This document shows, piece after piece, positions 52,415-61,686 of a stretch of DNA of 64,000 nt. The number at the start of each line of letters is the position of its first letter. Positions within the stretch are counted from its first letter, which is position 1. The notes below the pieces were generated by a model. The model was given only the letters and a program-made list of their open reading frames with translations. It was not told the origin of the DNA and ran no database searches. The position numbers and the translations under genes are program-made. Origin of the DNA: Prosthecobacter vanneervenii (lineage in GTDB: Bacteria; Verrucomicrobiota; Verrucomicrobiia; Verrucomicrobiales; Verrucomicrobiaceae). Where the stretch lies: positions 1 to 64,000 of the forward strand of contig NZ_JACHIG010000004.1 of assembly GCF_014203095.1 (NCBI RefSeq), in the 5' to 3' direction.

Positions 52415-52777
52415 ATGCCTGTAAGCGAAGAACGCCAGCAAGAACTCGCCAAATCCCTCAAGCGCTGCAGCGCGGAGACTTTGGCGGCCGCCATTCGATT
52501 CGACGAGACCAAAAACCTCGATGAACTGCCCGCTATCATCCTCGGCGTGCTGGAGCGTGACGCCGCCAACCCGCGCCCGGATGGCATGGCCTCCGTCACG
52601 GACGATATGAAGCTGGTCGATGACATCGGCATGGACTCCTTTGGCATGATCGAAGTGGTGATGACGGCCGAGGAAGTGCTCGGCCTCACCATCGCTACCG
52701 AGGAGATGGGCAGCATCAGCACTCTGGGCGACCTGAAGAAATTCCTGCGTACCAAACTCGGCGCCAGCCATTCATGA
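52415..52777 (+). CDS. acyl carrier protein with N-terminal extension
   Basis: Acyl carrier protein of 120 aa. The phosphopantetheine serine is Ser75 in IGMDSFGMIEVVMTAEE. The four-helix core is therefore preceded by about 39 residues more than a typical 78-aa AcpP, where the serine is at position 36-37. The extension is alpha-helical and charged. The gene overlaps the ketoacyl synthase start by four bases (ATGA), so the two proteins are made together. It probably carries a growing or finished acyl chain for the type III synthase; the extension may mediate docking. No phosphopantetheinyl transferase gene is in the cluster. Confidence 0.9.
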   Translation: MPVSEERQQELAKSLKRCSAETLAAAIRFDETKNLDELPAIILGVLERDAANPRPDGMASVTDDMKLVDDIGMDSFGMIEVVMTAEEVLGLTIATEEMGSISTLGDLKKFLRTKLGASHS

Positions 52778-54033
52778 AGCGCGTCGTCGTCACAGGCCTG
52801 GGCTTCATCTCCAGCATTGGCAACAACCGTGCCGAAGTCACCCAGAGCCTGCGCGAAGCACGCTCCGGCATTGAGTTTGTGCCTGAGCTGGCCGCAGCCA
52901 ATGACCGTGTGAAACTGGCGGGCACAGTGAAGGGGTTTGATTTCCCCTCCTCCGACCCACTCGACTGGACCTTCCCATCCCACGTGCAGCTCAACCGCGC
53001 CCAGCTGCGCACCATGGTGCCCAACTCGGTCTTTGCCACCGCTGCCATGCAGGAGGCCATCGCCGATTCTGGACTGCTCCCCGAGCAGGTTTCAGATCCG
53101 CAGACCGGGCTCTACTGCGCCTCCGCAGGCTCACCCTGGATGACTTATCTGGCCATGGACTCCGTGCTCAAGCGAGGCCCGGCCCGCACCTCGGCACCGG
53201 TCGTCATCGCTGGCATGCCGAATTCCCTGCACCTCAATCTCACCGCACGCTTTGCCATCAAAGGAGCCACGCTGGCCTTTAACAGCGCCTGCGCCTCTTC
53301 CTCCCACGCCCTCGGCCACGCCTGCGACATGATCCGCCTGGGCCGGCAAAAGCGCATGTTTGTCGTCGGTGCTGAGGATGCGCAGCAGATCCACACGATT
53401 CTCCCCTTTGCCTCCCTGCGTGCACTTAGCTCGCAAAGCGATCCTTTTTTGGCTCCTCGTCCGTTTGATGCAGGTCGTGATGGCTTCATCATCACCGGTG
53501 GCGGAGTGGTGCTCGTGCTCGAAGAGGCCGAACTGGCTGCCGAGCGTGGCGCCAAAGTGTATGCCGAGGTCAAAGGCTGGGGCCAGAGCTCCGACGGCTA
53601 TGATGTCGTCGCACCCGATCCCTCCGGCAGCGGACTCGCACGCGCCATGACGAATGCCATGCAGGACGCGGACCTCGCTCCGGAAGCGATCGATTATATC
53701 AATGCCCACGCCACGGCCACCCAGGCCGGAGACATCGCCGAACTCAGCGCCCTGAAGACCGTCTTCACTGGAGACAAACGCCCCAAGGTCAGCAGCACCA
53801 AGGCACTGACCGGCCACGGCCTCTGCCTCGCAGGTGCGCTGGAGGCGGGCATCAGCTGTCTGGCTTTGAGTGAGGGCTTCATGCCTATCTCCGCCAAGAT
53901 CCAGAATCTCGATCCCGCCAGCGAAGGCGTGTCCATCCTCACCAGCCCGACCGATCAGGCTCCGCGTGTGGCCATGAGCAACTCCAGCGGCTTTGGCGGC
54001 TCGAATGTGGCGCTGATTTTCTCGGCTACTTGA
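52774..54033 (+). CDS. beta-ketoacyl-ACP synthase (KAS II/FabF-like)
   Basis: Condensing enzyme of 419 aa. The catalytic triad is Cys173 (FNSACASSSHALG), His312 (NAHATATQAGD) and His348 (STKALTGHGL), with Lys343 in its usual place, so it is competent for decarboxylative Claisen condensation. There is no adjacent ketoreductase, dehydratase or enoyl reductase, so it would rely on the housekeeping fatty acid enzymes or act on a special acyl-ACP. Coupling to the acyl carrier protein gene suggests a dedicated priming system for the type III polyketide synthase. The 3' end overlaps the convergent RND gene by eight bases (54026-54033). Confidence 0.93.
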   Translation: MKRVVVTGLGFISSIGNNRAEVTQSLREARSGIEFVPELAAANDRVKLAGTVKGFDFPSSDPLDWTFPSHVQLNRAQLRTMVPNSVFATAAMQEAIADSGLLPEQVSDPQTGLYCASAGSPWMTYLAMDSVLKRGPARTSAPVVIAGMPNSLHLNLTARFAIKGATLAFNSACASSSHALGHACDMIRLGRQKRMFVVGAEDAQQIHTILPFASLRALSSQSDPFLAPRPFDAGRDGFIITGGGVVLVLEEAELAAERGAKVYAEVKGWGQSSDGYDVVAPDPSGSGLARAMTNAMQDADLAPEAIDYINAHATATQAGDIAELSALKTVFTGDKRPKVSSTKALTGHGLCLAGALEAGISCLALSEGFMPISAKIQNLDPASEGVSILTSPTDQAPRVAMSNSSGFGGSNVALIFSAT

Positions 54034-56563
54034 TCCAGCGCCATCGGGCAAACTGGAGGTAAAGTACGGGCAACAGCACCAGCGTGAGCACGGTGCCAAA
54101 CAGCAGTCCAAAGATGTGCACCGCTGTCAGCGGCCGCCACAGCTCACCGCCAGTCACGGCCAGAGGGATTAGTCCGCACACCGTGGCAAACACCGTGGCC
54201 AGCACAGCACGCAGGCGCACCAGCGCGGCCTGCATGAGTGCAGGCTCCAGCTCCATGCCAGCGGCGCGTTCTTCCTCAATGAAATCCGAAAGCACGATGA
54301 TGTGGCTGACGATGACGCCTGCCAGACTCACGATGCCGATCAGCGCCATGAACCCGAAGGACGCATGCGTGGCGGCCATGCCGGCAAACGCGCCGATCAA
54401 TCCCAGCGGCACGGTCAGCATGACCACCACCGATTTCATGAACGAGCGAAATTGTATCATCATCGCCAGTGCGATCAGCGCCAGAGAGATTTTCAGCACA
54501 CGTTCCATCTCCCGCTGGCTGGTGGTCAGTTCGCGTTCCTCGCCACCGAAGGCAATGCCGGAGGCGGGGAAGGCAGTGCGCGCCTTGGTCAGAATGCCTG
54601 AGGCCAGTGTGCCGAAAGGGGCCATGGCTTTCACCGTCACCGTGCGCTGCTGGTTGATGCGCGTGATGATGCCCGAGTCATCATGCACCTTGTAGGCTCC
54701 CGCATCGACCAGCGCCTGACGCACCTGCGCGATCTTGGCCGGGATGTCATCTCCGCTTATTTCGATCTGGATCGGCGTTTCCAGCGCAGGCCCCTGCTCG
54801 ATCTGTTTCACGAGGCAGAGTGCATCCTTGATCTCGCGGTCAAAGACCTCGCGCAGATGCACGATCAGTGCGGGCACATCCTCCGCATGGCGCGTGTTTA
54901 CCAGCACCTGGGCCACGTTCGCCGCAGGCTGACGCGGCAGGACATTGTAGTAAAACATCGGCGTGCCGCCGCCGCTGACGAGGATCGCGCTTTGCACCGC
55001 CTCCTCCTTTTGCAGCCTGTCGCCGATTTGTGCGGTGACCTTCCGCGTCTGCTCGATGCTGCTTCCCTCCGGCAGGCGGAGGTCGATCAGGAACTGATTG
55101 CGCTCCGCCACGGGGAAGAATTGCTTGCCAAAAAACGGGATGAGCGCCGTGCTGGCACCCAGCAGGCCGTAGGCGGCAATGATCGTGAGCAGCGGCCTGC
55201 GCAGCGCGAACTGCAGCGCGTTTTTGTAAAACGGAATGAGCCGGTGCAGCGGGTGCGAGCCGTTGACGGCATCGAATCCTTTCTGCCCGCGCAGCAGGTA
55301 GTAGCCCAGCAGCGGGATGAAGGTCATGGAAACGATGCGTGAAGAGACCAACGCCAGCGTGATGACCACGGGCAGCGAGATGATGAAGGCACCCATGTCT
55401 CCCGGCAGCAGGGCCAGCGGCAGGAAGGCTACGATGTTGATGATCGTGCCAAAAAAGATGGCTCGCCGCAGCTTGAAGGGGCCCAGCCAGGCGGCGATGC
55501 CGCGCGGCTGCCCGTCTGCCAGCTCGCGGTTGATCCCGTCCGAGGCCACCACCGGATCATCCACCAGCATGCCCAGGGAGATGATCAGCGCGGCAATGGA
55601 GATCTGCTGCAGCGGCACATGCAGCGCCGCCATGCCGCCCAGCGTCATTGCAATTGTAAGCGGGATGGCCACGGCCACGACCAAGGCCGTGCGCCAGTCC
55701 ATCAGCAGCAGCGCCACCAGCACCACCACCACGACGGCCTCGATGAAACAGCGCAGGAATTCCCCAATGCGGTGCGCCGTGGCTGCAGGCTGGTCGGAGA
55801 CAGTGATCACCTTCACACTCTCGGGCAGTTTGAGCCCGCCGATTTTCGCCAGCACCGCATCTTTGAAATCATGAATGATGTTTCCCGCCTTCATCTCCAC
55901 CGCCACCAGCACGCTCTCGGCAGGCTGCAGCTGGCCATCTTTTTCACGGTGCAGCGTGCGCACGCTGTAGCCAGCAGCGACCATGTCCTCAAAAGAGGCG
56001 ATCATCTCCGGCGCATGCCCAAACTGCCGGATGCGCCCGCTGCTCGGCACCGTCCTCAGCGCCCTCTCGATCTCATCCGCACCGCTCACAGCTTTTTCTC
56101 CCAGCACCGCAAAAAGCAGAGTGGCGGGCAGCTGGTAGTCCGTCTCCAGGCGCGGCTCCAGGCTGCCTTCCGGTAGCTTCACCGTCTTCAAAATCTCGCG
56201 TGTCTTCCGCCACTGTTCATCAATCGCTTTCTTGCGGTCGGTGTAGAGTCTGATGACAATGGTGGACACATTGTCCTGCGACTGAGACTGCAGCTTTTCC
56301 AGCGTGGGCAGATGTTTGAGCGCGGCTTCCAGCGGGGCTGTCACCTCCTGCTCCATCTGCGCGGCAGTCAGCAGCGGGTGCACAGTCACCAGCACTGCAT
56401 CGTGTGTCGGAAAGGTGGGGTCCTCCTGCTGTGGCAGACTTTGAAATGAGAGCCAGCCCCAGGTGAGTACCGCCGCCATGGACAGCCACCCCAGCAGCCG
56501 ATGCTCCACGAAGAAACGCGTGATGATGGCATTGGCGGGAGCAGATGCGGAAGACGAATCCAT
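54026..56563 (-). CDS. compact RND-family transporter
   Basis: Inner-membrane proton-driven transporter of 845 aa, started at the ATG at 56563. TM1 is at about 22-41 and TM2 at about 270-289. The TM4 region has GMLVDDPVVASDG with the paired Asp335/Asp336 of the proton relay, and TM10 is GVIVSHIIVLSDF. The two periplasmic loops are about 228 and 212 residues, each some 75-100 shorter than in AcrB (1049 aa), so part of the porter and funnel/docking region is absent from both halves. No membrane-fusion or TolC gene is adjacent. It is convergent with, and slightly overlaps, the polyketide operon, so export of the lipid product is a reasonable inference. Confidence 0.87.
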   Translation of the reverse strand: MDSSSASAPANAIITRFFVEHRLLGWLSMAAVLTWGWLSFQSLPQQEDPTFPTHDAVLVTVHPLLTAAQMEQEVTAPLEAALKHLPTLEKLQSQSQDNVSTIVIRLYTDRKKAIDEQWRKTREILKTVKLPEGSLEPRLETDYQLPATLLFAVLGEKAVSGADEIERALRTVPSSGRIRQFGHAPEMIASFEDMVAAGYSVRTLHREKDGQLQPAESVLVAVEMKAGNIIHDFKDAVLAKIGGLKLPESVKVITVSDQPAATAHRIGEFLRCFIEAVVVVVLVALLLMDWRTALVVAVAIPLTIAMTLGGMAALHVPLQQISIAALIISLGMLVDDPVVASDGINRELADGQPRGIAAWLGPFKLRRAIFFGTIINIVAFLPLALLPGDMGAFIISLPVVITLALVSSRIVSMTFIPLLGYYLLRGQKGFDAVNGSHPLHRLIPFYKNALQFALRRPLLTIIAAYGLLGASTALIPFFGKQFFPVAERNQFLIDLRLPEGSSIEQTRKVTAQIGDRLQKEEAVQSAILVSGGGTPMFYYNVLPRQPAANVAQVLVNTRHAEDVPALIVHLREVFDREIKDALCLVKQIEQGPALETPIQIEISGDDIPAKIAQVRQALVDAGAYKVHDDSGIITRINQQRTVTVKAMAPFGTLASGILTKARTAFPASGIAFGGEERELTTSQREMERVLKISLALIALAMMIQFRSFMKSVVVMLTVPLGLIGAFAGMAATHASFGFMALIGIVSLAGVIVSHIIVLSDFIEEERAAGMELEPALMQAALVRLRAVLATVFATVCGLIPLAVTGGELWRPLTAVHIFGLLFGTVLTLVLLPVLYLQFARWRWIK

Positions 56564-56657
56564 GCGGGCTGGGGCTGGCTCTAGTTTTCGCCCCGTCTGG
56601 GCGGCTGTGCAATGACGCACGTTGCCCTCTCGTAGGAGTGCGTTCATACTGCAGCAC

Positions 56658-58247
56658 ATGATCCGGCCCCACACGCCGCCAGAAACTCCCGCCGACAAGC
56701 CCGCCCGCAGCGGCGAGGCGGCTGGCACGTGGGCGTCTCCCTGGGAGCTGGATCTGGAGTGGATGGATGCGCCAAAGGGAAAGCGGATTCGTCCTGCAGA
56801 GCCGAAAAAAGCTGCGACTCCTCCGGTGCACACGCCTCAGGCCATGCCTCCTCCTGTTGCTGCTTCGTCACCCGCGCAGAGGCAGCCGGTCAGTGAGGTG
56901 GAAAAAGACGACTTCATACCAAGGCAGGCGCCGCCCTCACGGCTCGTCAAAAAAGCCCAGCCTCCACCACGTGGCGAGAGCGAGGCCTCCTGGCCCACCC
57001 TCATCATTCTCAGCATGGGGCTCCTCGCCTTTGTCTTCATCATCTGGCTGTATGTGGACGATCAGACGCCAGGTCTGGACACTGACTTTCTGGTCAACCG
57101 GCCGGTCGATCAGGCGGCCACGATTCAGACGCCCGAAAAGCTGCGCAAACTCCTCGGTTCCCTGGTGCCTTTTGATGATGGTCAGCAGCAAGGCACCCCC
57201 CCCTGGTTGTGGGACACCCCCACGCTTTCCCGCGTGGTGCAGGCCAACGGTCTTGCGCTCGAAAACCTGCGCGATCTGCTGGAAGACGCCGACTGGCATC
57301 CCGCGCACGCTTCATGGCATGCCGCAGACCCTTGTGTTGATCCACGCTGGCGGCAGCTCATGGTGCTCAAGCAGGCTGAGGCCGCCTACCTTTCCCGGCG
57401 TATGCAGGAGGATTCCGCCTTCACCGCCGCCATCGACCTCGCCGAGCTCGGCTGGCGGCTGGAGCAGCTCTGGGCCTGGCCGTCTTGCTACCGGCAGGCG
57501 CTTCAGGCGCAGGCGCTCGCTTCCCAGACCATGGCAGACCTGCTGCGGCAGACACGGCTGCCTGAGGCCACCCTGCGTCAGTTCCAGCGTCAGTTCAGCG
57601 TCTGCCAGCCCACGGCGGAGATGCTCGTGGGGGCCATGAGCGCTTTTTACGTGCATGAAAAGAAGCTCATCCTCGGTCCCAAGAGCGGAGAGAGTCTGGA
57701 TACGATGCCCGGCGGCGTGGCACTGCGACGTCCCGGACGGCTTTTCTTCAAGCCGTATGAGACTCTGCAGCATTTCGCCACCGCATTCCGGCAGATCAAG
57801 GCCGAGGTGCCCTCTCCCCTTGCCCTCACCTCCGAGGTTCGGCTTAAGGAGTCCATCAACAGTGAAGCCTCCTACCAGCCCAACTCCTCTGGTCTCGCCT
57901 ACTACCACCAGCGGATGAGGCTCTACACGCCCATGCCTGCCGAGTTGGGTCTGGCACGCGCCCGCGCAAACCTCATCATCACCCTCTTCGCCGTGCGGCG
58001 CTGTATCGCCGAAAAGAAATCTGTGCCGGCCAGCCTCGAAGAACTGCGCACCTTCAACTTTCTCCTCGATGTTCCCGTAGACCCCTACTCTGGCGCGCCG
58101 CTGTTCTACAACCGCACCAGCGGCCTCATCTGGTCCGTGGGCCGAGACCTCAAGTCTGCCAATGGCTCACCCACAGAGCCTCCTATGAGCGACGCCATGG
58201 AGCCTACCGTGGAAGTCGGCATCGCCGTGGCGGCTGTGGCAAAGTGA
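56658..58247 (+). CDS. hypothetical single-pass membrane protein
   Basis: Protein of 529 aa started at the ATG at 56658. The N-terminal 115 residues are Pro/Ala/Lys-rich and probably cytoplasmic. One membrane helix follows at about 122-142 (LIILSMGLLAFVFIIWLYV), then a helical extracytoplasmic domain to about 430. The C-terminus has LITLFAVRRCIAEKKSVPA and VDPYSGAPLFYNRTSGLIWSVG, a pattern seen at the C-terminus of many Planctomycete and Verrucomicrobial envelope proteins related to pseudopilin tails. No enzyme motif is visible. It is divergent from the RND gene and ends exactly next to the OppA-like gene stop. Confidence 0.78.
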   Translation: MIRPHTPPETPADKPARSGEAAGTWASPWELDLEWMDAPKGKRIRPAEPKKAATPPVHTPQAMPPPVAASSPAQRQPVSEVEKDDFIPRQAPPSRLVKKAQPPPRGESEASWPTLIILSMGLLAFVFIIWLYVDDQTPGLDTDFLVNRPVDQAATIQTPEKLRKLLGSLVPFDDGQQQGTPPWLWDTPTLSRVVQANGLALENLRDLLEDADWHPAHASWHAADPCVDPRWRQLMVLKQAEAAYLSRRMQEDSAFTAAIDLAELGWRLEQLWAWPSCYRQALQAQALASQTMADLLRQTRLPEATLRQFQRQFSVCQPTAEMLVGAMSAFYVHEKKLILGPKSGESLDTMPGGVALRRPGRLFFKPYETLQHFATAFRQIKAEVPSPLALTSEVRLKESINSEASYQPNSSGLAYYHQRMRLYTPMPAELGLARARANLIITLFAVRRCIAEKKSVPASLEELRTFNFLLDVPVDPYSGAPLFYNRTSGLIWSVGRDLKSANGSPTEPPMSDAMEPTVEVGIAVAAVAK

Positions 58248-59819
58248 TTACTTCCACCGCATGCAGCGGAAGGGATGATCATCGATCATGTTGGCCTGCA
58301 CGCCGCTGAGGCGGTCGGCATGGTAAAACTGCACGCCCACGTAGTGGTAGAGGGGCATGATCACGCAGTCGTCTGTGACGAGGAGCTTCTCGGCCTGCTG
58401 AAAGAGCCTGTTGCGTTGGCCCAGGTCCGCCTCGCGTCCGGCGGCGGCGATGAGGTTATCGTATGCCGTGCTTGCCCAACCGGTGGCGTTGTTGCCGCTG
58501 ACGGAGAGAAACATCTCCAGAAATGTCCCCGGGTCGTTGTAGTCACCCACCCAGCTGCTGCGGCACAGCTGGTAGTTTTTCCCCTTCATGGAGTCCAGGT
58601 AGATCTTCCATTCCTGCTTGGCCAGGTCCACGCTTACGCCGAGGTGCTCTCGCCACATGGCCTGCAGCTCCACGGCGATGTTGCGCTCGACCGGCTTGGG
58701 AAAGTAGAGGTATTCCACACGCGGAAAACCTTTGCCGCCTGGATAGCCTGCTTCAGCGAGCAGCCTGCGCGCTCGTTCGGGGTCAAAATCCGGTCCGCGA
58801 GGCGGCTGATAGTTCTGCCCCGCGCCGGGAGGGGTAAGGCTGTAAGCATCGAGTTCTCCTAGCTGCGTGATCTTTTCCGTCACCCGTTTGCGGTCGATCG
58901 ACAGTGAGAACGCGAGCCGGATCTTCGGGTTGTCAAACGGCGCTCGTGTCACATTGAAGCGCATGAAATAGCTGCCGAGAAACGGGCCCGTGTGGAAGTA
59001 GGGCTTCTGCTTGAGCTTCGCCGTCAGCGAGGTGGGCACCATGCCCTTGTCCACGATCAGGTCTGCCTGGCCGGTGAGGAAGTAGTTGATCGCCGTGTTC
59101 GGCTCCGAGATCGGCAGTACATCGATGCTCTTCATCGACACATTGGCTGCGTCCCAGTAGCGCTCGTTGCGGCGCAGGGACATGCGGTCGTCCAGCAGCC
59201 ATTCCCCTAGCGTGTAAGCTCCGTTGCTTACGAGTGTGCCTGGTTTGATCCACGCCGAGCCATGCTTTTCGATCACGCTCTTCGGCACCGGATACAGCGT
59301 CGTGAAAGCACAGAGGTCGATGAAGTAGGGCGTGGGGTTTTCCAGCTCCACCCGCAGCGTGCGGTCATCCACCGCCGTCACACCCACCTGCGTAAAATCC
59401 TTGAGCGTGCCCTCATGGTAGGCGCGTGCATTCTTGATGACATAAAGCTGGCTGGCGTAATCCGCGCCAAACTCTGGCGTGAGCACACGCTGCCATGAGT
59501 AGATGAAGTCTTGCGTGCCTAGCGGCGTTCCATCGCTCCACACCGTGTTTGGGCGCAGGTGGAAGGTGTAGGTCTTGCGATCAGGTGTCACCTCCCAGCG
59601 CTCCGCCAGGCCAGGCTGCGGCTTGCCTGCTTCATCGATCCGGCACAGCCCCTCAAACAGCGCCGAGGCCACGCGCATGCCCACCTGATCTGTCACCACA
59701 TGCGGATCGATGCTCTCCGGCTCTGCGCCATTGATGAACACTAGGTCCGCACGCGGTCGCGAACGCCCGCAGGCGGCGAGGGAGATCAGGAGTGCGGCTG
59801 CGAGTGCGAAGCGGATCAC
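58248..59819 (-). CDS. peptide ABC transporter substrate-binding lipoprotein (OppA-like)
   Basis: Solute-binding protein of the SBP_bac_5 family, about 523 aa. I place the start at the GTG at 59819, giving a short lipoprotein signal (IRFALAAALLISLAAC); another GTG 15 bases upstream (59834) is possible. The conserved family phrases are GAEPESIDPHVVTD near the N-terminus, GLCRIDEAGKPQPGLAERW, and TYTFHLRPNTVWSDGTPLG, followed by the C-terminal lobe. Such proteins deliver oligopeptides (sometimes nickel or other ligands) to an ABC permease. No permease or ATPase gene is next to it, so its partner complex is encoded elsewhere. Confidence 0.9.
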   Translation of the reverse strand: MIRFALAAALLISLAACGRSRPRADLVFINGAEPESIDPHVVTDQVGMRVASALFEGLCRIDEAGKPQPGLAERWEVTPDRKTYTFHLRPNTVWSDGTPLGTQDFIYSWQRVLTPEFGADYASQLYVIKNARAYHEGTLKDFTQVGVTAVDDRTLRVELENPTPYFIDLCAFTTLYPVPKSVIEKHGSAWIKPGTLVSNGAYTLGEWLLDDRMSLRRNERYWDAANVSMKSIDVLPISEPNTAINYFLTGQADLIVDKGMVPTSLTAKLKQKPYFHTGPFLGSYFMRFNVTRAPFDNPKIRLAFSLSIDRKRVTEKITQLGELDAYSLTPPGAGQNYQPPRGPDFDPERARRLLAEAGYPGGKGFPRVEYLYFPKPVERNIAVELQAMWREHLGVSVDLAKQEWKIYLDSMKGKNYQLCRSSWVGDYNDPGTFLEMFLSVSGNNATGWASTAYDNLIAAAGREADLGQRNRLFQQAEKLLVTDDCVIMPLYHYVGVQFYHADRLSGVQANMIDDHPFRCMRWK

Positions 59820-59927
59820 GCAAAAAACTAGCACACGCTTCGCAGCCTATGCAGCACAATCCTTGCATCCTGCTGCAATGATTCGTATTCCCACAGCGTT
59901 CCCAGCATCCCTCCCTTTTCCCGACCC

Positions 59928-61601
59928 ATGCGCATCCTCTGCCTCCTCTCCCTCCTGGCCGTCTCCGCCCGTGCGGAATTGAAACTCCCCGCCATCATTG
60001 GCGACAACATGGTGCTGCAGCAGAAGCAGGCCAATCCGCTCTGGGGCTGGGACGCTCCGGGCACCGAGGTGACAGTGAAGTTTGGCCCCCAAACGAAGAC
60101 CGCCAAGGCCGGTGCCGATGGTAAATGGACCGTGAAGCTGGACGCCGTGCCCGCCAATGCGCAGCCGGCCACCATCTCCATCAAAGGCAGCAGTGCCAAG
60201 GAGCTGAAAAATGTGCTCGTGGGCGAGGTGTGGGTCTGCTCCGGCCAGTCCAACATGGGCTTCAACCTCAACAGCACCTGGGATGCCGATCTCGACATCG
60301 CTCAGGCCAAGGACGCCCAGCTGCGCCTCATCTCCGTGCCGCAGGTCGGTACGCAGGAGATTCAGAATGACTTCAAAGGCCAGTGGGAGGAGTGCACCCC
60401 CACCAGTGCGGCGCAGTTCACTGCCGTGGGCTACCACTTTGGCCGCGTGCTGCGGGAGATGCTTGGCGTCCCCGTCGGCCTCATCGACAACGCCTGGGGT
60501 GGCAGCGCCTGCGAGGCCTGGGTGAAGCGCGATGTGCTGGAAAAAGATCCGCGATTCGCCTCCATCATCGCCCGCTGGAAGCAGACGGAGTCCACCTTCA
60601 CCCAGGAGGCTTTCGACAAGCAAGTCGCCGATCACAAGACGAAGCTGGCTGAATGGACCAAAGCCCGTGCCGAAGCCCTCAAGGCCGGCAAATACTTCAC
60701 CGCTCAGGCTCCCCGCCCGCCGCAGAATCCCATGACCGGCCAGCATCGCCCCGGCAACCTCTATGCCGGCGTGCTTCATCCCACCATCGGCTATGGCATC
60801 AAAGGCGCCATCTGGTACCAGGGCGAGTCCAACGCCAGCCGCGCCAAGGAATACCGCGATCTCTTCCCCTTCATGATCGAGCATTGGCGCAAGGAGTGGA
60901 AGCAGGGAGACTTCCCCTTCTACTGGGTGCAGCTGGCCGACTACAAGGCCTACAAGACCGAGCCCGTGGAAAGCGACTGGGCTGAGCTGCGCGAGGCGCA
61001 GACCCTCACCATCCGCAAGCTGCCGCACACTGGCCAGTGCGTGATCACTGACCTTGGTGAAGCCAACGACATCCATCCTAAAAACAAGCGCGACGTGGCC
61101 GAGCGCCTCGCCCGCTGGGCGCTGGTGCAGGATTATGGCCAGCAGCTTGTCTATCGCAGCCCCGAGCTGAAGGACGCCAAATTTGAAGGCGGTAAAGCCC
61201 TCCTCACCTTCGACTACGCCCCGCAGGGCCTGCGCACCGTGGACACCGACGATGTCAAAGGCTTTGCCATCTGCGGCGAAGACAAGAAATGGGTCTGGGC
61301 CAAGGCCAGCATCATCGGCGGCTCCAAGAAAGGCACCAACCAGATCGAAGTCAGCGCTGAGGGCATCACCAAGCCCGTTGCTGTGCGCTACGCCTGGGCA
61401 GACAATCCGGTCTGCAATGTCTATTCCGCCGAAGGCCTGCCCGTCACCCCCTTCCGTACCGATGACTTCCCCATGATCACCGATCCGGCCAATCCGAACA
61501 GCGCCGAGGCCCAGAACGCCAAACGTGCGGAAGATCTCAAGAAGCTGATGGAGGCGAAAAAAGCCAACGAGGCCAAGAAGAAGGCCAAGGCCGCGAAGTA
61601 G
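59928..61601 (+). CDS. sialate O-acetylesterase-like SGNH hydrolase
   Basis: Exported carbohydrate esterase of 557 aa with a short signal peptide (LLSLLAVSARAE). The N-terminal beta domain (about 20-95) is followed by the SASA-type SGNH domain: nucleophile Ser108 in CSGQSNM, the glycine and asparagine oxyanion elements around DNAWGGSACEAW, IWYQGESNA, and the Asp/His pair in DLGEANDIHPKNK. These motifs are complete. Family members remove acetyl groups from sialic acid or from plant glycans such as xylan or pectin. Ala/Lys-rich low complexity closes the protein. The region upstream (59820-59927) is a shared divergent promoter with the OppA-like gene. Confidence 0.93.
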   Translation: MRILCLLSLLAVSARAELKLPAIIGDNMVLQQKQANPLWGWDAPGTEVTVKFGPQTKTAKAGADGKWTVKLDAVPANAQPATISIKGSSAKELKNVLVGEVWVCSGQSNMGFNLNSTWDADLDIAQAKDAQLRLISVPQVGTQEIQNDFKGQWEECTPTSAAQFTAVGYHFGRVLREMLGVPVGLIDNAWGGSACEAWVKRDVLEKDPRFASIIARWKQTESTFTQEAFDKQVADHKTKLAEWTKARAEALKAGKYFTAQAPRPPQNPMTGQHRPGNLYAGVLHPTIGYGIKGAIWYQGESNASRAKEYRDLFPFMIEHWRKEWKQGDFPFYWVQLADYKAYKTEPVESDWAELREAQTLTIRKLPHTGQCVITDLGEANDIHPKNKRDVAERLARWALVQDYGQQLVYRSPELKDAKFEGGKALLTFDYAPQGLRTVDTDDVKGFAICGEDKKWVWAKASIIGGSKKGTNQIEVSAEGITKPVAVRYAWADNPVCNVYSAEGLPVTPFRTDDFPMITDPANPNSAEAQNAKRAEDLKKLMEAKKANEAKKKAKAAK

Positions 61602-61686
61602 GGTCAGCGCCGATAGCGATTATTTCTTTAGCAAACTTGTGCTAGAGGGGGCGGGCTGCGTATGTTTGTGACATCCTGTCACCTGC

